Positions 39,339 through 48,059 of a stretch of DNA of 64,000 nt are shown one piece after another. This DNA is from Burkholderiales bacterium (GTDB lineage Bacteria > Pseudomonadota > Gammaproteobacteria > Burkholderiales > Burkholderiaceae_C). Location: positions 62,001-126,000 of the forward strand of contig JACPOK010000035.1 of NCBI GenBank assembly GCA_016191525.1, in the 5' to 3' direction. A program made the position numbers and the translations under genes. A model generated the notes under the pieces. That model saw nothing but the letters and a program-made list of their open reading frames with translations, was not told the DNA's origin and ran no database searches. Positions within the stretch are counted from its first letter, which is position 1, and each line of letters begins with the position of its first letter.

Positions 39339-42300
39339 ATGCTGAAGGACAACCTGTTCCTGGCATCCCTGGCGGTGCTCATCCTCCTGGTCGTTCTGGT
39401 GCTCGGCCTGGTGTTGTACCTCGCCGTGCGCCGGTCAAGCGCCAAGGCCGCGAGCGACCCCAAGATCGCCAAGCTGCGGTTCGATTCGCTGCGCAACTCC
39501 TTCCGCCAGGCTGTCGAACTGATCGAAGCCAATATCGCGGCGCGATCCGAGCGCTACAGCATCCCCTGGGTGCTCGTTCTCAACGAAGGCACGGGGCAGG
39601 GGCACCTTCCCATCGAACAGTCAGGCGTGGCCAGCGCACTCAGCACGGAGGCCGCGATGGCGGCCACGGCCCAGGGGATCTCCTGGCACTTCTTTGACCG
39701 CGGCATCGTCATCGACATCCAGGGGGCCTACCTCGGCTCCCCCGATGACGAGGACGCCGCCGAGAAACCCTGGGATGAGTTTCTGGGCCTGTGCCGGAAG
39801 TACCGACCCCAGCGCCCCTTTGACTCGGTTGTCATTACCGTGCCGGCCAGCCTCCTGCTGGACGACAACGCCGATGCCCGCCTTGAACTGGGCAAGCTGG
39901 CCAAGCTCGCGCACCGCAGGCTGTGGCTGGCTCAGAACCGGTTTGCGATGCGCTTCGCGGTTTACGTCGTGGTGGGCGGCTGCGAGCAGATCGAAGGTTT
40001 CGCGCAGTTTGCGCGCATGGTTCCGGAAAGCGTGCGTGCCAGCATGTTGGGCTGGTCGTCGCCCTTCGACCTCTCCACGACTTACCAGGCCGAGTGGGTG
40101 GGCGATGCGGTTGATACGGTCATCAAGACTGTCACTGACACTTCGGCTGAACTGTTTGCGTTGAGTACGCCGACCGATGAGGCTGGCAAGTTCTTCCTGC
40201 TGCCCTCACGGATCGAGGCCATCCGGTCGCAGCTGCAGCTGTACGTGGATGAACTCATGCGGCCGAGCGCATACCACGAGCCGTTCTTCTTCCGCGGCAT
40301 CTACATGACCGGTGACAGCAGCGAGTCCGCGCAGAAGGCCGTGGGCATGGACGGCGCCGCCAGCGAAGGCATGACCGCCATGCAGGCGCGTGATGCCAAT
40401 TCAGAACTGGTCTCGCAACTGATGCGCGAGCCCGCGTTCCTGCGCGATCTGTTCGAGAAAAAGGTATTCCTTGAATACGGGCTGGCGCGGCCTTCGCGCC
40501 AGCAACTCAGCCGCCCCGCCCTCAGCCGCACGGCCCGGTGGGCCGCGATAGCGGTGCTTGGCACCTGGAGCATCGGGCTGGTTGTCGCCACGGTGCAGCT
40601 CAATAGCCGTCACGGCGAACTGGCGCGCGCCCTCGCGCAGATTCAGGCAGACGCCGACTTCAGGGCGAGGGCAGCCGAGCGCGGCGAGGTCGTGCCACCG
40701 GACTGGTACCGCCGCAAAGCGCTGGCACTGCTCGCGGCGATCGAGAAGCTCGGCACCGATACGGCGTGGACCTTTTTCATGCCCGGTTCATGGCACGCCT
40801 TCGATGACCTGGAAGAGCGCGCGGCCGAGCGGATCGAGCGCGAGTTCGGCGAGATTGCCATCAACACCTTGCGTCGCGAACTGTATGCGCGGGCGGGCGA
40901 ACTTACCGGCGTCGCACAGGATGCGAGCACCGGCGAACTGATCATCGGCGGCGAATGCGTCGCGCCGCCGGTCATCAGCAGCCTGGAAGGCGGGCGCAAG
41001 CTCACGCTGTCACCTGAAGACCTGCCAGAATTCTCGGCTGTCCTTCAGTACTTGGCGTCGGTGGAGCAACTCGACCAGGCCATCAACGCGATGGTCAGGC
41101 TCCAGAAGCCCAGCCAGACCGAAGCCAGTGACCTGAGGCTGCTGGTCAAATACACGCTGGGTGCCGAGCTTCCCGGCAACATCTCGCGCAGCATCAGTTT
41201 CTTCCGTGGCGGCCCCGCACAAGGCACCGGGCCGTCGCCGGCCTCCATCAGCGTGGGGCCCATCCAGCAGGCGGCGCGCTGCTCGCTCGCGAAGGGCATG
41301 GGCGCGCTGGACACGCGGCTGTTCGCCAACAATGACCTGCTCGCGACCGAACAGAACCTCGCCAGGCAGATGACACGCCTGTTTGCGCCAGACGCCCCCG
41401 CCGCGCCCTACGGCCAGGCGGTCGATGGCTACCGTGACGTGCTTGCCACGATCAAGGACCAGGAAAACCTGCTGGGGCCGGGCAAGGGCGCATGGATGCG
41501 CCAGCCCACGCTCAACCTGGGGCAGGCCTATGACCGGGTCCTGGCGCGCATAGCGCAGGCGCGCCTGCTGGGCAGCGAGGCCGCCGACCAGGCCCGCCAG
41601 CGCGCCTATGTCGGGTTCCAGAAAATGGCGGTCGATCTCGCCGCACGGCTCGGCCCCGATTCGCAGGCAGGCGTTGTCTGGGTTGAGAAAGAAGGCCGGT
41701 TCGCCCTGTCACCTGACCGTATCGCGCTGCGCGATTCGCTGGCCGGCCTGATTAACCAACCGTTCATGGCGCCGCCACGCGGCCGCGAGCTGGCAGACAT
41801 ACCGGCGCAGGCCACGGTCGCGTGGGACACGCAGCGCCTGGACCAGGCGCTGGCGCTGGCGGAAGTGCGCAAGCGCTTCCTCGGCGAGTCGCTGCCCAAA
41901 TTCCCTGCACCAGTACGGCGCAGCATTGAAACCTTCGTGGATGCGCAACTGGCCAACCTGGTCAACGACCACACGGTCGAAGCGGTGAACGCAACCAGCC
42001 GCCCGGATGTGCTCGCCACCGCTGATGCCGGCGCCTTTGAGGCTGCGCGCGGCCGCCTGGTCAAGATCCAGGCGCTGCTGGCCGACCTGGGGTCCCGCGC
42101 ACGGGCGGACAGCCTGCGCACTGTCATGTCCCACGACGCATTGAATCGCCTGCGTCTGGTGGACGAGAACCTCAACCGCGCCGAGCTCTACTCCATCCGC
42201 GGCCGTGACTTCCGGTGGTGGCAGGGAGACAAGGCTCCGCTGTGGCAGGCGTTCGGCGTGCAGGATGGCGCGGCGATGCTGCAGTACCTTGCGCAGCAGT

Positions 42301-43418
42301 TCAGCCGGGCTGAAATCCTGGGGCGACAGGCGGAGAACTACATGGCCTCGCTGGATTTCGGCGCCGCCACAGCCCAGATGGGCATGCGCTGGCAGGCCAT
42401 CAACAGGGACCTTGAGCGGTATCGCCTGAAGAACCCCAACAGCAGCCTGGTTGGCCTGGAGCAGTTCCTCATCACCCTGGGCCCCGACCTCGACCGGTTC
42501 AACTGCACCGAGAAACTGGCCGGCAAGGCAGTTCCGGGCAGCCGGCCCGCCGATTATTTTGCCGAGCGCCACCTGCAGATCTACACGGCGCTTGCGAACC
42601 GCTGCGCCGAACTCCGCACGCGTGACCAGCAGGACCAGTGGGCCTTGTTCTCCGGCAACTTCAACAAGCTTGTGGCAGGCCGCCAGCCTTTCAGCCAGGT
42701 CATTACGCGCGACGCGCCGGTTGCGGATTTCGAGGAAGTCGGCCAGATGCTCAAGACCTACGACCGCGTATCACGCGCGCTCAAGGAAATGCAGGCGGAG
42801 CCCGGCCGCATGGCGCCCCAAGGTGCCTCGGCCAAGCGGTTCGTCGACCAGTTCGAACGCGTCAAGAGCTTCCTCACGCCGCTTTACCCTGCCGAAGAAG
42901 GCGTGCCCGCAGGATATGACCTTGTCGCCGAATTCCGGGCCAACCAGCAGGCCGAGATCGAAGGAAACAAGGTCATCGACTGGACGCTTGAAATCGGTGG
43001 CCAGGTCGTGCGGCTGCGCGAGCCGGCGAAGGTGGTGCGCTGGGAGCCGGGCACCCCGGTCACGCTGACCCTGCGCCTCGCGAAGGACTCGCCCGTCAGC
43101 CCGGTCAACGACGTCAACCAGCCGGCGATGCAGGTGGAAGGCAAGGCCGTTGTGTTCCGCTTCAATGACCCCTGGGCGCTGCTGACGATGATCCAGCGCC
43201 AGCGTGAGCCGGATGGGGCGGCCCGGGCCGATGGCCGGTCACAGCTGCTGCGCATGGAATTTCCGCTTGCCGTGGCTTCGGACGATTCGAAGGCCCCACC
43301 GGTTGAAGGCCGTTCACGCGTCTACCTGCGGCTCACGCTGTCGCCCGTCGGCAAGAAGACTCCCCTGGCCTGGCCGGGAATGTTCCCGGTGCGCGCACCT
43401 GAGTGGACCGGGCCGTGA
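39339..43418 (+). CDS. tssM: T6SS membrane-complex protein TssM (IcmF-like)
   Basis: The 1359-residue inner-membrane protein spans the periplasm to contact TssJ. An N-terminal hydrophobic helix (about 7-29) and a second near residues 395-415 frame the cytoplasmic domain. Where many homologues have a Walker A motif after PWYLVL, this protein has PWVLVLNEGTGQGH (76-89) without the GK(T/S), so it probably does not bind ATP there. The periplasmic C-terminal half ends in an IcmF-type domain. Confidence 0.95.
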   Translation: MLKDNLFLASLAVLILLVVLVLGLVLYLAVRRSSAKAASDPKIAKLRFDSLRNSFRQAVELIEANIAARSERYSIPWVLVLNEGTGQGHLPIEQSGVASALSTEAAMAATAQGISWHFFDRGIVIDIQGAYLGSPDDEDAAEKPWDEFLGLCRKYRPQRPFDSVVITVPASLLLDDNADARLELGKLAKLAHRRLWLAQNRFAMRFAVYVVVGGCEQIEGFAQFARMVPESVRASMLGWSSPFDLSTTYQAEWVGDAVDTVIKTVTDTSAELFALSTPTDEAGKFFLLPSRIEAIRSQLQLYVDELMRPSAYHEPFFFRGIYMTGDSSESAQKAVGMDGAASEGMTAMQARDANSELVSQLMREPAFLRDLFEKKVFLEYGLARPSRQQLSRPALSRTARWAAIAVLGTWSIGLVVATVQLNSRHGELARALAQIQADADFRARAAERGEVVPPDWYRRKALALLAAIEKLGTDTAWTFFMPGSWHAFDDLEERAAERIEREFGEIAINTLRRELYARAGELTGVAQDASTGELIIGGECVAPPVISSLEGGRKLTLSPEDLPEFSAVLQYLASVEQLDQAINAMVRLQKPSQTEASDLRLLVKYTLGAELPGNISRSISFFRGGPAQGTGPSPASISVGPIQQAARCSLAKGMGALDTRLFANNDLLATEQNLARQMTRLFAPDAPAAPYGQAVDGYRDVLATIKDQENLLGPGKGAWMRQPTLNLGQAYDRVLARIAQARLLGSEAADQARQRAYVGFQKMAVDLAARLGPDSQAGVVWVEKEGRFALSPDRIALRDSLAGLINQPFMAPPRGRELADIPAQATVAWDTQRLDQALALAEVRKRFLGESLPKFPAPVRRSIETFVDAQLANLVNDHTVEAVNATSRPDVLATADAGAFEAARGRLVKIQALLADLGSRARADSLRTVMSHDALNRLRLVDENLNRAELYSIRGRDFRWWQGDKAPLWQAFGVQDGAAMLQYLAQQFSRAEILGRQAENYMASLDFGAATAQMGMRWQAINRDLERYRLKNPNSSLVGLEQFLITLGPDLDRFNCTEKLAGKAVPGSRPADYFAERHLQIYTALANRCAELRTRDQQDQWALFSGNFNKLVAGRQPFSQVITRDAPVADFEEVGQMLKTYDRVSRALKEMQAEPGRMAPQGASAKRFVDQFERVKSFLTPLYPAEEGVPAGYDLVAEFRANQQAEIEGNKVIDWTLEIGGQVVRLREPAKVVRWEPGTPVTLTLRLAKDSPVSPVNDVNQPAMQVEGKAVVFRFNDPWALLTMIQRQREPDGAARADGRSQLLRMEFPLAVASDDSKAPPVEGRSRVYLRLTLSPVGKKTPLAWPGMFPVRAPEWTGP

Positions 43419-43431
43419 GAGCATCGCACCC

Positions 43432-44553
43432 ATGATGGACAGTGAGTATTTCTCCCCGGACCTCGAACCGCTTCTTGCCCCGATTCCCGGCGATTCGCCC
43501 TGCGGCCCTTCCGTGCGGTACGACCCCGCGTTCCTCGCGCTGCGCCAGGCGCGAAGCGAGGACGACGCCAGCCTTCCCATGCGCGAATGGGAGCGGCCAC
43601 TCAAGAAAGCCGACTGGCGCGCAGTTGCTCACGAATGCACCACGCTGATCGCCGGGCGCAGCAAGGACATCCAGCTCGCCGCGTGGCTGTGCGACGCGTG
43701 GACGCGGCAGCACCATGCCGCCGGTTTCGCCGCGGGTGCCAAGCTCCTGCTGGCCTTGGTTGAACGTTACTGGGACACCGTGCATCCCGTAATCGAGGAT
43801 GGCGACAACGAAGCACGGGTCGCGCCCTTTGTCTGGATGAACGAGGCGCTTCCCCTCACGCTCAAGCTGCAGGTCCCGCTGATGTTCCTGCCGGACCACA
43901 AGCCGGCCACCCTGTGCCTTGCCGACTGGGAGCAGATCATTGCGGCCGGCTCGGCCCGCGACCGTGGCGAGCAGGCACCGTCGCTTAATCGCGAGCAGCT
44001 GATTGCACTGGCCGAAGGCCGCAGCCTGTACCGTTTGCTCGACCTGCAGGAGCAGCTTCAGCAGGCGCAGTCGGCCTGGGACTCGCTGTCGCGGCTGCTC
44101 GACGAAAAACTGGCCCTTGACGCGCCCAGCCTGGGCAAAGTGGCGGAGACCCTGCGAAAGATGGAACGGGCCTGCATCAGCCTGCTGAACGGCCGCGATC
44201 CGCGCGCGCCCGTCACGCCTGCTGCTGAACCCCAGGGTCAGCACGATGAAGAAGTCTTTGAACCTGAGGAGGGATCCCCCATGAGTACCGGCAATGCCCC
44301 CTCCGCGCCCGAAACGGCCGTCGCCATGCCTTCCGGCCCGATTTCAAGCAGGCAGGAGGCCTATCGCATGCTTGAGGCCGCTGCGGCTTACCTCCAGCGC
44401 ACCGAGCCGCACAGCCCGACGCCGTACCTGGTGAAAAGGGCGGTGACGTGGGGTCAGATGTCGCTGGCCGACCTGATGCAGGAAATCCTGCGCGAGGAAG
44501 GCGACCTCACCCGCTATTTCTCCCTGCTGGGACTGAATCCGCCGCGTGATTGA
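43432..44553 (+). CDS. tssA: T6SS assembly protein TssA
   Basis: The 373-residue protein has the ImpA N-terminal domain (LLAPIPGDSPCGPSVRYDPAF, DWRAVAHECTTLIAGRSKDI), an acidic linker near residues 270-283, and a C-terminal helical domain. TssA primes and caps sheath polymerisation. It is the last T6SS gene. An in-frame ATG at codon 284 is preceded by a perfect Shine-Dalgarno sequence (separate entry), suggesting a second, shorter product. Tandem ATGs at 43432 and 43435 are alternative starts. Confidence 0.93.
   Translation: MMDSEYFSPDLEPLLAPIPGDSPCGPSVRYDPAFLALRQARSEDDASLPMREWERPLKKADWRAVAHECTTLIAGRSKDIQLAAWLCDAWTRQHHAAGFAAGAKLLLALVERYWDTVHPVIEDGDNEARVAPFVWMNEALPLTLKLQVPLMFLPDHKPATLCLADWEQIIAAGSARDRGEQAPSLNREQLIALAEGRSLYRLLDLQEQLQQAQSAWDSLSRLLDEKLALDAPSLGKVAETLRKMERACISLLNGRDPRAPVTPAAEPQGQHDEEVFEPEEGSPMSTGNAPSAPETAVAMPSGPISSRQEAYRMLEAAAAYLQRTEPHSPTPYLVKRAVTWGQMSLADLMQEILREEGDLTRYFSLLGLNPPRD
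44266..44283 (+). promoter_or_regulatory. Internal ribosome-binding site and start codon within tssA
   Basis: GAGGAGGG (44266-44273) lies 8 bp from an ATG at 44281 that is in frame with tssA. Initiation here would yield a 90-residue C-terminal fragment (44281-44553) beginning MSTGNAPSAPETAVAM. This is stronger than the ribosome-binding sites of most genes in the locus. Confidence 0.45.
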
Positions 44554-44579
44554 CGGCGCACAGCGCGCGAAGGCGCGTG

Positions 44580-44655
44580 TGGTGCGGCTGGCGGGGATCG
44601 AACCCACGACCCTTGGCTTCGGAGGCCAATACTCTATCCACTGAGCTACAGCCGC
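44580..44655 (-). tRNA. tRNA-Arg(CCG)
   Basis: On the minus strand a 76-nt cloverleaf begins GCGGCUGUAGCUCAGUGG and ends with an encoded CCA. The anticodon loop CUCCGAA sits in a TTGGC/GCCAA stem, giving anticodon CCG. It lies 26 bp beyond tssA at the right edge of the T6SS locus. A GATAAT on the minus strand (44674-44679) could be its -10 box. Confidence 0.95.
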
Positions 44656-44741
44656 ACAGTGATGCAGGCCCGCATTATCCCTTATGGACGATGCGCCGGC
44701 CCGGCCAACCGGGCTCTAAGGGTTAGACCCGAGCGGCTGGC

Positions 44742-44747
44742 TATAAT
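44742..44747 (+). promoter_or_regulatory. -10 box for the cytochrome c gene
   Basis: A perfect TATAAT lies 40 bp upstream of the cytochrome start; no convincing -35 hexamer at 16-18 bp is seen. A 6-bp G-C hairpin (44699-44714) lies just upstream. Confidence 0.45.
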
Positions 44748-44787
44748 CTAAGGTTGATTTCAATGCCCCGAATTTTTTGAGGACGCC

Positions 44788-45669
44788 ATGAGCGAGACCA
44801 ATCACGAAGAAGCCCACACGGGCCCGATCAAGACGCCCAAGCAACTGCTGGTGGCTGTGTTTTTCTCGTTCGTCATTCCGATTTTTGCCATCATTGCCCT
44901 GGTGTCCTATGTTGTGTCGGAAACCAAGCCGGCGGGCAGCGTCCACACCGAAGCCAGCCTGCTGGGCGGCGTGACGGCCCAGGATCGGGACAAGGGCACC
45001 CTCGACCGCATCCAGAAGGTCGGCAGCGTGGAAATCCGCGACGCCAATCGCCCGCTCAAGAGTGGCGAGGAAGTCTTCAAGGCCCAGTGCACGACCTGCC
45101 ACACCACCGGCGCGGCCGGTGCCCCCAAGATCGGCGACGCCGGTGCCTGGGCCGCCCGCATCCGCACCGGTTTCGATTCGCTGGTCAAATCCGCCCTGCA
45201 CGGCAAGGGCGCCATGCCCCCGCAAGGCGGCGGGGACTTTGACGATGTGGAAGTGGCGCGCGCGGCGGCCTACATGGCCAATTCCGCAGGCGCCAGGTTT
45301 CCGGAGCCGCAACGTGCTGCCGCACCTGCAACCACGGCCCAGGCACCTGCTGCCGCCGTAACCCCCGTTGCCACCGCGATGCCCGCCGCAGCTGCCGCTC
45401 CGGCAGCTGCCGTGGCGCAGCCCGTTGCAGCGGCCAGCGGAGAAGGTTTGTTCAAGCAGGCCTGCGCCGCCTGCCACATGACCGGCGTGGCCAACGCGCC
45501 CAAGTTTGGTGACAAGGCTGCCTGGGCGCCCCGCGTGAAGCAGGGCTTGCCGGTCCTGGTGGAAACCGTCATCAAGGGCAAGGGCGCCATGCCTCCCAAG
45601 GGCGGCACGACCGCGTCGGAACCTGAAATCCGGGCCGCCGTTCAGTACATGGTGAACGCCGCCAAGTAA
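44788..45669 (+). CDS. Membrane-anchored dihaem cytochrome c
   Basis: The 293-residue protein has an N-terminal membrane helix (about 22-46) and two c5-like haem domains, each with a CxxCH (CTTCH and CAACH) and a downstream Met ligand in GKGAMPP, joined by an Ala/Pro-rich linker. It should be a periplasm-facing electron carrier anchored in the inner membrane. No oxidase genes are adjacent. A GAGGA ribosome-binding site precedes the ATG. Confidence 0.93.
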   Translation: MSETNHEEAHTGPIKTPKQLLVAVFFSFVIPIFAIIALVSYVVSETKPAGSVHTEASLLGGVTAQDRDKGTLDRIQKVGSVEIRDANRPLKSGEEVFKAQCTTCHTTGAAGAPKIGDAGAWAARIRTGFDSLVKSALHGKGAMPPQGGGDFDDVEVARAAAYMANSAGARFPEPQRAAAPATTAQAPAAAVTPVATAMPAAAAAPAAAVAQPVAAASGEGLFKQACAACHMTGVANAPKFGDKAAWAPRVKQGLPVLVETVIKGKGAMPPKGGTTASEPEIRAAVQYMVNAAK

Positions 45670-45691
45670 GTTCGCGCTCCCCCGCAGGATG

Positions 45692-45715
45692 GGCCGGTCT
45701 CTGACCGGCCTTTTT
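45692..45715 (+). terminator. Rho-independent terminator after cytochrome c
   Basis: The 8-bp stem GGCCGGTC/GACCGGCC with loop TCT is followed directly by TTTTT. It is placed 22 bp after the cytochrome stop codon. Confidence 0.92.
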
Positions 45716-45720
45716 GTTGG

Positions 45721-46245
45721 CTACGGCCTGGATGCCGCCGGGCTGGGCACATAGCCGAACTGCCCGGGCAGGGTGATGGCCTGCATCTCCTGGGGCATCC
45801 ACACGCCGTCCTCGATGGCGCCCGCAGCCTCCTGGACGTCCATCGTGTGCACCAGGCCGAAGCCGATGTCCGTATTCAGGTACAGCCGCCCCTGCTCGTC
45901 CAGCACACACTGCAGGGGTGATGCCACCCTGCCGGTGTGCGAAGTCAGGCCGCGGTTCGCATCCAGACGCCATACCCAGGGCGTTGCTTCCAGCTCGACA
46001 TAGACCCGTTGCGGGCCATTCTGGAAGAACCAGCGGCCCTCAATGTCGGATTCGTAGTTGCGGTGGATGAACTCAAGCAGCTTGTCGTGCCTGAGCAGCG
46101 AGCCCCTGCTCAATGGAAAAGGGCCTTCGGCCTGGGTACGGTCATCCCGCATGTACCACTGGCCGCGCGCATCCAGGCCAAGCCAGCCATAACAGTGCGG
46201 CACGTTGGGCCACTTGGCGATGGCCTGGCGAACGATGTCATCCAT
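45721..46245 (-). CDS. Conserved protein of unknown function (DUF2946/DUF2944-like, family name uncertain)
   Basis: The 174-residue soluble protein begins MDDIVRQAIAKWPNVPHCYG and contains WLGLDARGQWYMRDDRTQAEGP and GRWFFQNGPQRVYVELEATP. I recall this pattern from conserved betaproteobacterial proteins but am not certain of the DUF number. No catalytic motif or signal peptide is evident. A strong minus-strand terminator lies 25 bp upstream of its start, so its mRNA may be attenuated. Confidence 0.85.
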   Translation of the reverse strand: MDDIVRQAIAKWPNVPHCYGWLGLDARGQWYMRDDRTQAEGPFPLSRGSLLRHDKLLEFIHRNYESDIEGRWFFQNGPQRVYVELEATPWVWRLDANRGLTSHTGRVASPLQCVLDEQGRLYLNTDIGFGLVHTMDVQEAAGAIEDGVWMPQEMQAITLPGQFGYVPSPAASRP

Positions 46246-46267
46246 GGTCCGCCTATTATGAAGAGCG

Positions 46268-46430
46268 CAAAAAACAAAAGGCGCCGGACAGCCGGCGCCT
46301 TTTCAAAAATCCCGCCCGCCTGGAGGCGCGGACCACTTTGTTGTGGTGTTTTTTGGGAGTGTCTCCTCGGTCCCTCGTCCTCACGGGCGCATGGCGCCCG
46401 TCGCGAGTAGACGCACCTTAGCGTACGCAC
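46268..46430 (-). ncRNA. Candidate structured leader or small RNA upstream of the conserved protein gene
   Basis: Read on the minus strand, this stretch contains a perfect hairpin ACGGGCGC-CAT-GCGCCCGT (46383-46401), a single-stranded segment with three GGA motifs (AGGAC, GGGAC, AGGAG), two small hairpins, then a terminator with a T-run. The order is that of a terminated small RNA or a riboswitch-like leader. The 5' end is a guess; no strong promoter was found. Confidence 0.3.
46271..46303 (-). terminator. Minus-strand terminator before the conserved protein gene
   Basis: A perfect 12-bp stem AAAAGGCGCCGG/CCGGCGCCTTTT with a 4-base loop spans 46276-46303. On the minus strand it is followed by GTTTTTT, so it works best in that direction, just upstream of the gene starting at 46245. 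Confidence 0.75.
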
Positions 46431-46442
46431 TTGCATAGTGCA
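46426..46442 (+). promoter_or_regulatory. NtrC-like binding site upstream of amtB
   Basis: CGCACT-TGCAT-AGTGCA is a 17-bp inverted repeat close to the NtrC consensus TGCACC-N5-GGTGCA. Half-sites CGCACC (46412-46417) and GGTGCA (46470-46475) flank it. It lies about 70 bp upstream of the sigma54 promoter, a normal enhancer distance. Confidence 0.55.
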
Positions 46443-46496
46443 TCGGGACTTTCCCGGGCGCGCCGCCATGGTGCAACGATAAGCACACTTAGCGAC

Positions 46497-46512
46497 TGGC
46501 ACGAGTTATGCG
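46497..46512 (+). promoter_or_regulatory. Sigma54 promoter of amtB
   Basis: TGGCACGAGTTATGCG matches the -24 element TGGCACG perfectly and has GC at the -12 position with the required 10-bp GG-to-GC spacing. Transcription would start near 46523, which rules out the upstream ATG at 46508 as the amtB start. Confidence 0.75.
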
Positions 46513-46549
46513 TAATTACCCTCGTTGGGTAACAAACGGGAAGAAAAAT

Positions 46550-48022
46550 ATGCGTGCAGGCGGACTCAAGGTCATTTGGGCGATCGGTCTATGGGCGGGC
46601 CTGCAGGCCGCTGCCTGGGGGCAGGCTCCGGCTCCCGCCGTCGCCGCACCCGCCACGCCTGCCGCTGCCGCGAGTGCGCCTGAACAGGTGCCTGCTCCGG
46701 CGGCCCCGGCAACTGCCCCCGCGCCTGCGGCTCTTGCCGCACCGGCCGCGGCTGCCAGCGCACCGCCGCCCCCACCCATTACCCGTCCGACGTTGGTCGC
46801 GCAGGAAACTCTGAACGGCGCCGATACGGCCTGGATGATGACATCGACGGCGCTGGTGCTGCTCATGACCCTGCCCGGAATCGCGCTCTTCTACGCCGGC
46901 ATGGTGCGCAAGAAGAGCGTGATCAACACCATGGCCTGTGTCGTCGCCATCGCCGCGCTGGTCAGCCTGTTGTGGTTCGCCGTGGGCTATTCCTGGGCAT
47001 TCACGCCCGGCAACGGATTTCTGGGCAATGGCAGCCGCCTGTGGTTCGGCGGCATGGAATACCTCAAGGACTCAGGCAAGGTCGTGGTCAGCCACGTCGC
47101 GCCCAACATCCCCGAATCGGTGTACGCCATGTTCCAGCTCACGTTCGCCATCATCACCGCAGCGCTGGTGGTGGGGTCCTTCGTTGAGCGCATGAAATTC
47201 TCCGCCATGCTTTGGTTCATCGGCATGTGGTCGCTGCTGGTGTATGCGCCCATCGCGCATTGGGTGTGGGAGCCGGGCGGCTGGCTGGCCAAGCTGGGCG
47301 CGCTGGATTTCGCCGGAGGCTCGGTGGTGCACATCAACGCCGGCGTTTCAGGCCTGGTCTGCGCCTATTTCCTCGGTCCGCGCCGAGGCTACGGCCGTGA
47401 GGCGTTCGAACCCTACAACCTGGGCCTCACCATGGCAGGTGCCGGCATGCTGTGGGTGGGTTGGTTCGGCTTCAACGCCGGATCCGCCGTCGCGGCAGAC
47501 GGCCGGGCCGGCCTGGCGATGCTGGTCACGCACATCGCCGCCGCGGCCGGGGCCATGTCCTGGATGTTCGGCGAGTGGGTGATTCGCGGCCGCCCGTCGC
47601 TGCTGGGCCTGTGCTCCGGCTTGGTCGCAGGCCTTGTCGCCATCACGCCGGCGGCCGGTTTCGTATCGCCGCCGTCCGCCCTTCTTATCGGCACCGTCGC
47701 CGGCATGGCCTGCTACTGGGGAGCGACGGCGCTCAAGCGCCTGCTGCGCGCCGATGATTCGCTGGACGTGTTCGGCGTGCACGGCATCGGCGGCATCGTC
47801 GGCTGCATCATGACCGGCCTGCTGGCCAGCAAGAGCATCTCCGGTGTCGAGGGCAACGTATTGGTGCAGTTGATCGACGCCGGTTCGGTGCTGCTGTACA
47901 GCTCGGTCATGACGGCCATCCTGCTGCTGGTCACCAAGGGCATTGTCGGGCTGCGGGTCGATGAACAAACCGAGTTGACGGGCCTGGACGTGGGGCAGCA
48001 CCGGGAGCGCATTGCGGGCTAG
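46550..48022 (+). CDS. amtB: Ammonium transporter AmtB with Ala/Pro-rich N-terminal extension
   Basis: The 490-residue protein has a signal peptide (VIWAIGLWAGLQAAAWGQA), about 65 residues of Ala/Pro-rich sequence, then the Amt fold with ADTAWMMTSTALVLLMT, GNGFLGN, HINAGVSGLV and DVFGVHGIGGIVG carrying the twin-His pore. It imports ammonium in the inner membrane. The ATG at 46550 has a GGGAAGA ribosome-binding site and lies downstream of the sigma54 start site. No glnK is adjacent, unusual for amtB. Confidence 0.94.
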   Translation: MRAGGLKVIWAIGLWAGLQAAAWGQAPAPAVAAPATPAAAASAPEQVPAPAAPATAPAPAALAAPAAAASAPPPPPITRPTLVAQETLNGADTAWMMTSTALVLLMTLPGIALFYAGMVRKKSVINTMACVVAIAALVSLLWFAVGYSWAFTPGNGFLGNGSRLWFGGMEYLKDSGKVVVSHVAPNIPESVYAMFQLTFAIITAALVVGSFVERMKFSAMLWFIGMWSLLVYAPIAHWVWEPGGWLAKLGALDFAGGSVVHINAGVSGLVCAYFLGPRRGYGREAFEPYNLGLTMAGAGMLWVGWFGFNAGSAVAADGRAGLAMLVTHIAAAAGAMSWMFGEWVIRGRPSLLGLCSGLVAGLVAITPAAGFVSPPSALLIGTVAGMACYWGATALKRLLRADDSLDVFGVHGIGGIVGCIMTGLLASKSISGVEGNVLVQLIDAGSVLLYSSVMTAILLLVTKGIVGLRVDEQTELTGLDVGQHRERIAG

Positions 48023-48059
48023 CGCACACGCGCCGGTCCACGGAATCAAGGAGGTTCAT

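Noticed and set aside
44580-44655. tRNA-Arg as the attachment site of a recent integrative element
   Set aside because: No integrase gene and no direct repeat of the tRNA 3' end were seen near the other boundary around 19.8 kb.
46508-46549. Upstream ATG as the amtB start
   Set aside because: It lies within the sigma54 promoter, upstream of the predicted transcription start; the ATG at 46550 has a proper ribosome-binding site and signal peptide.
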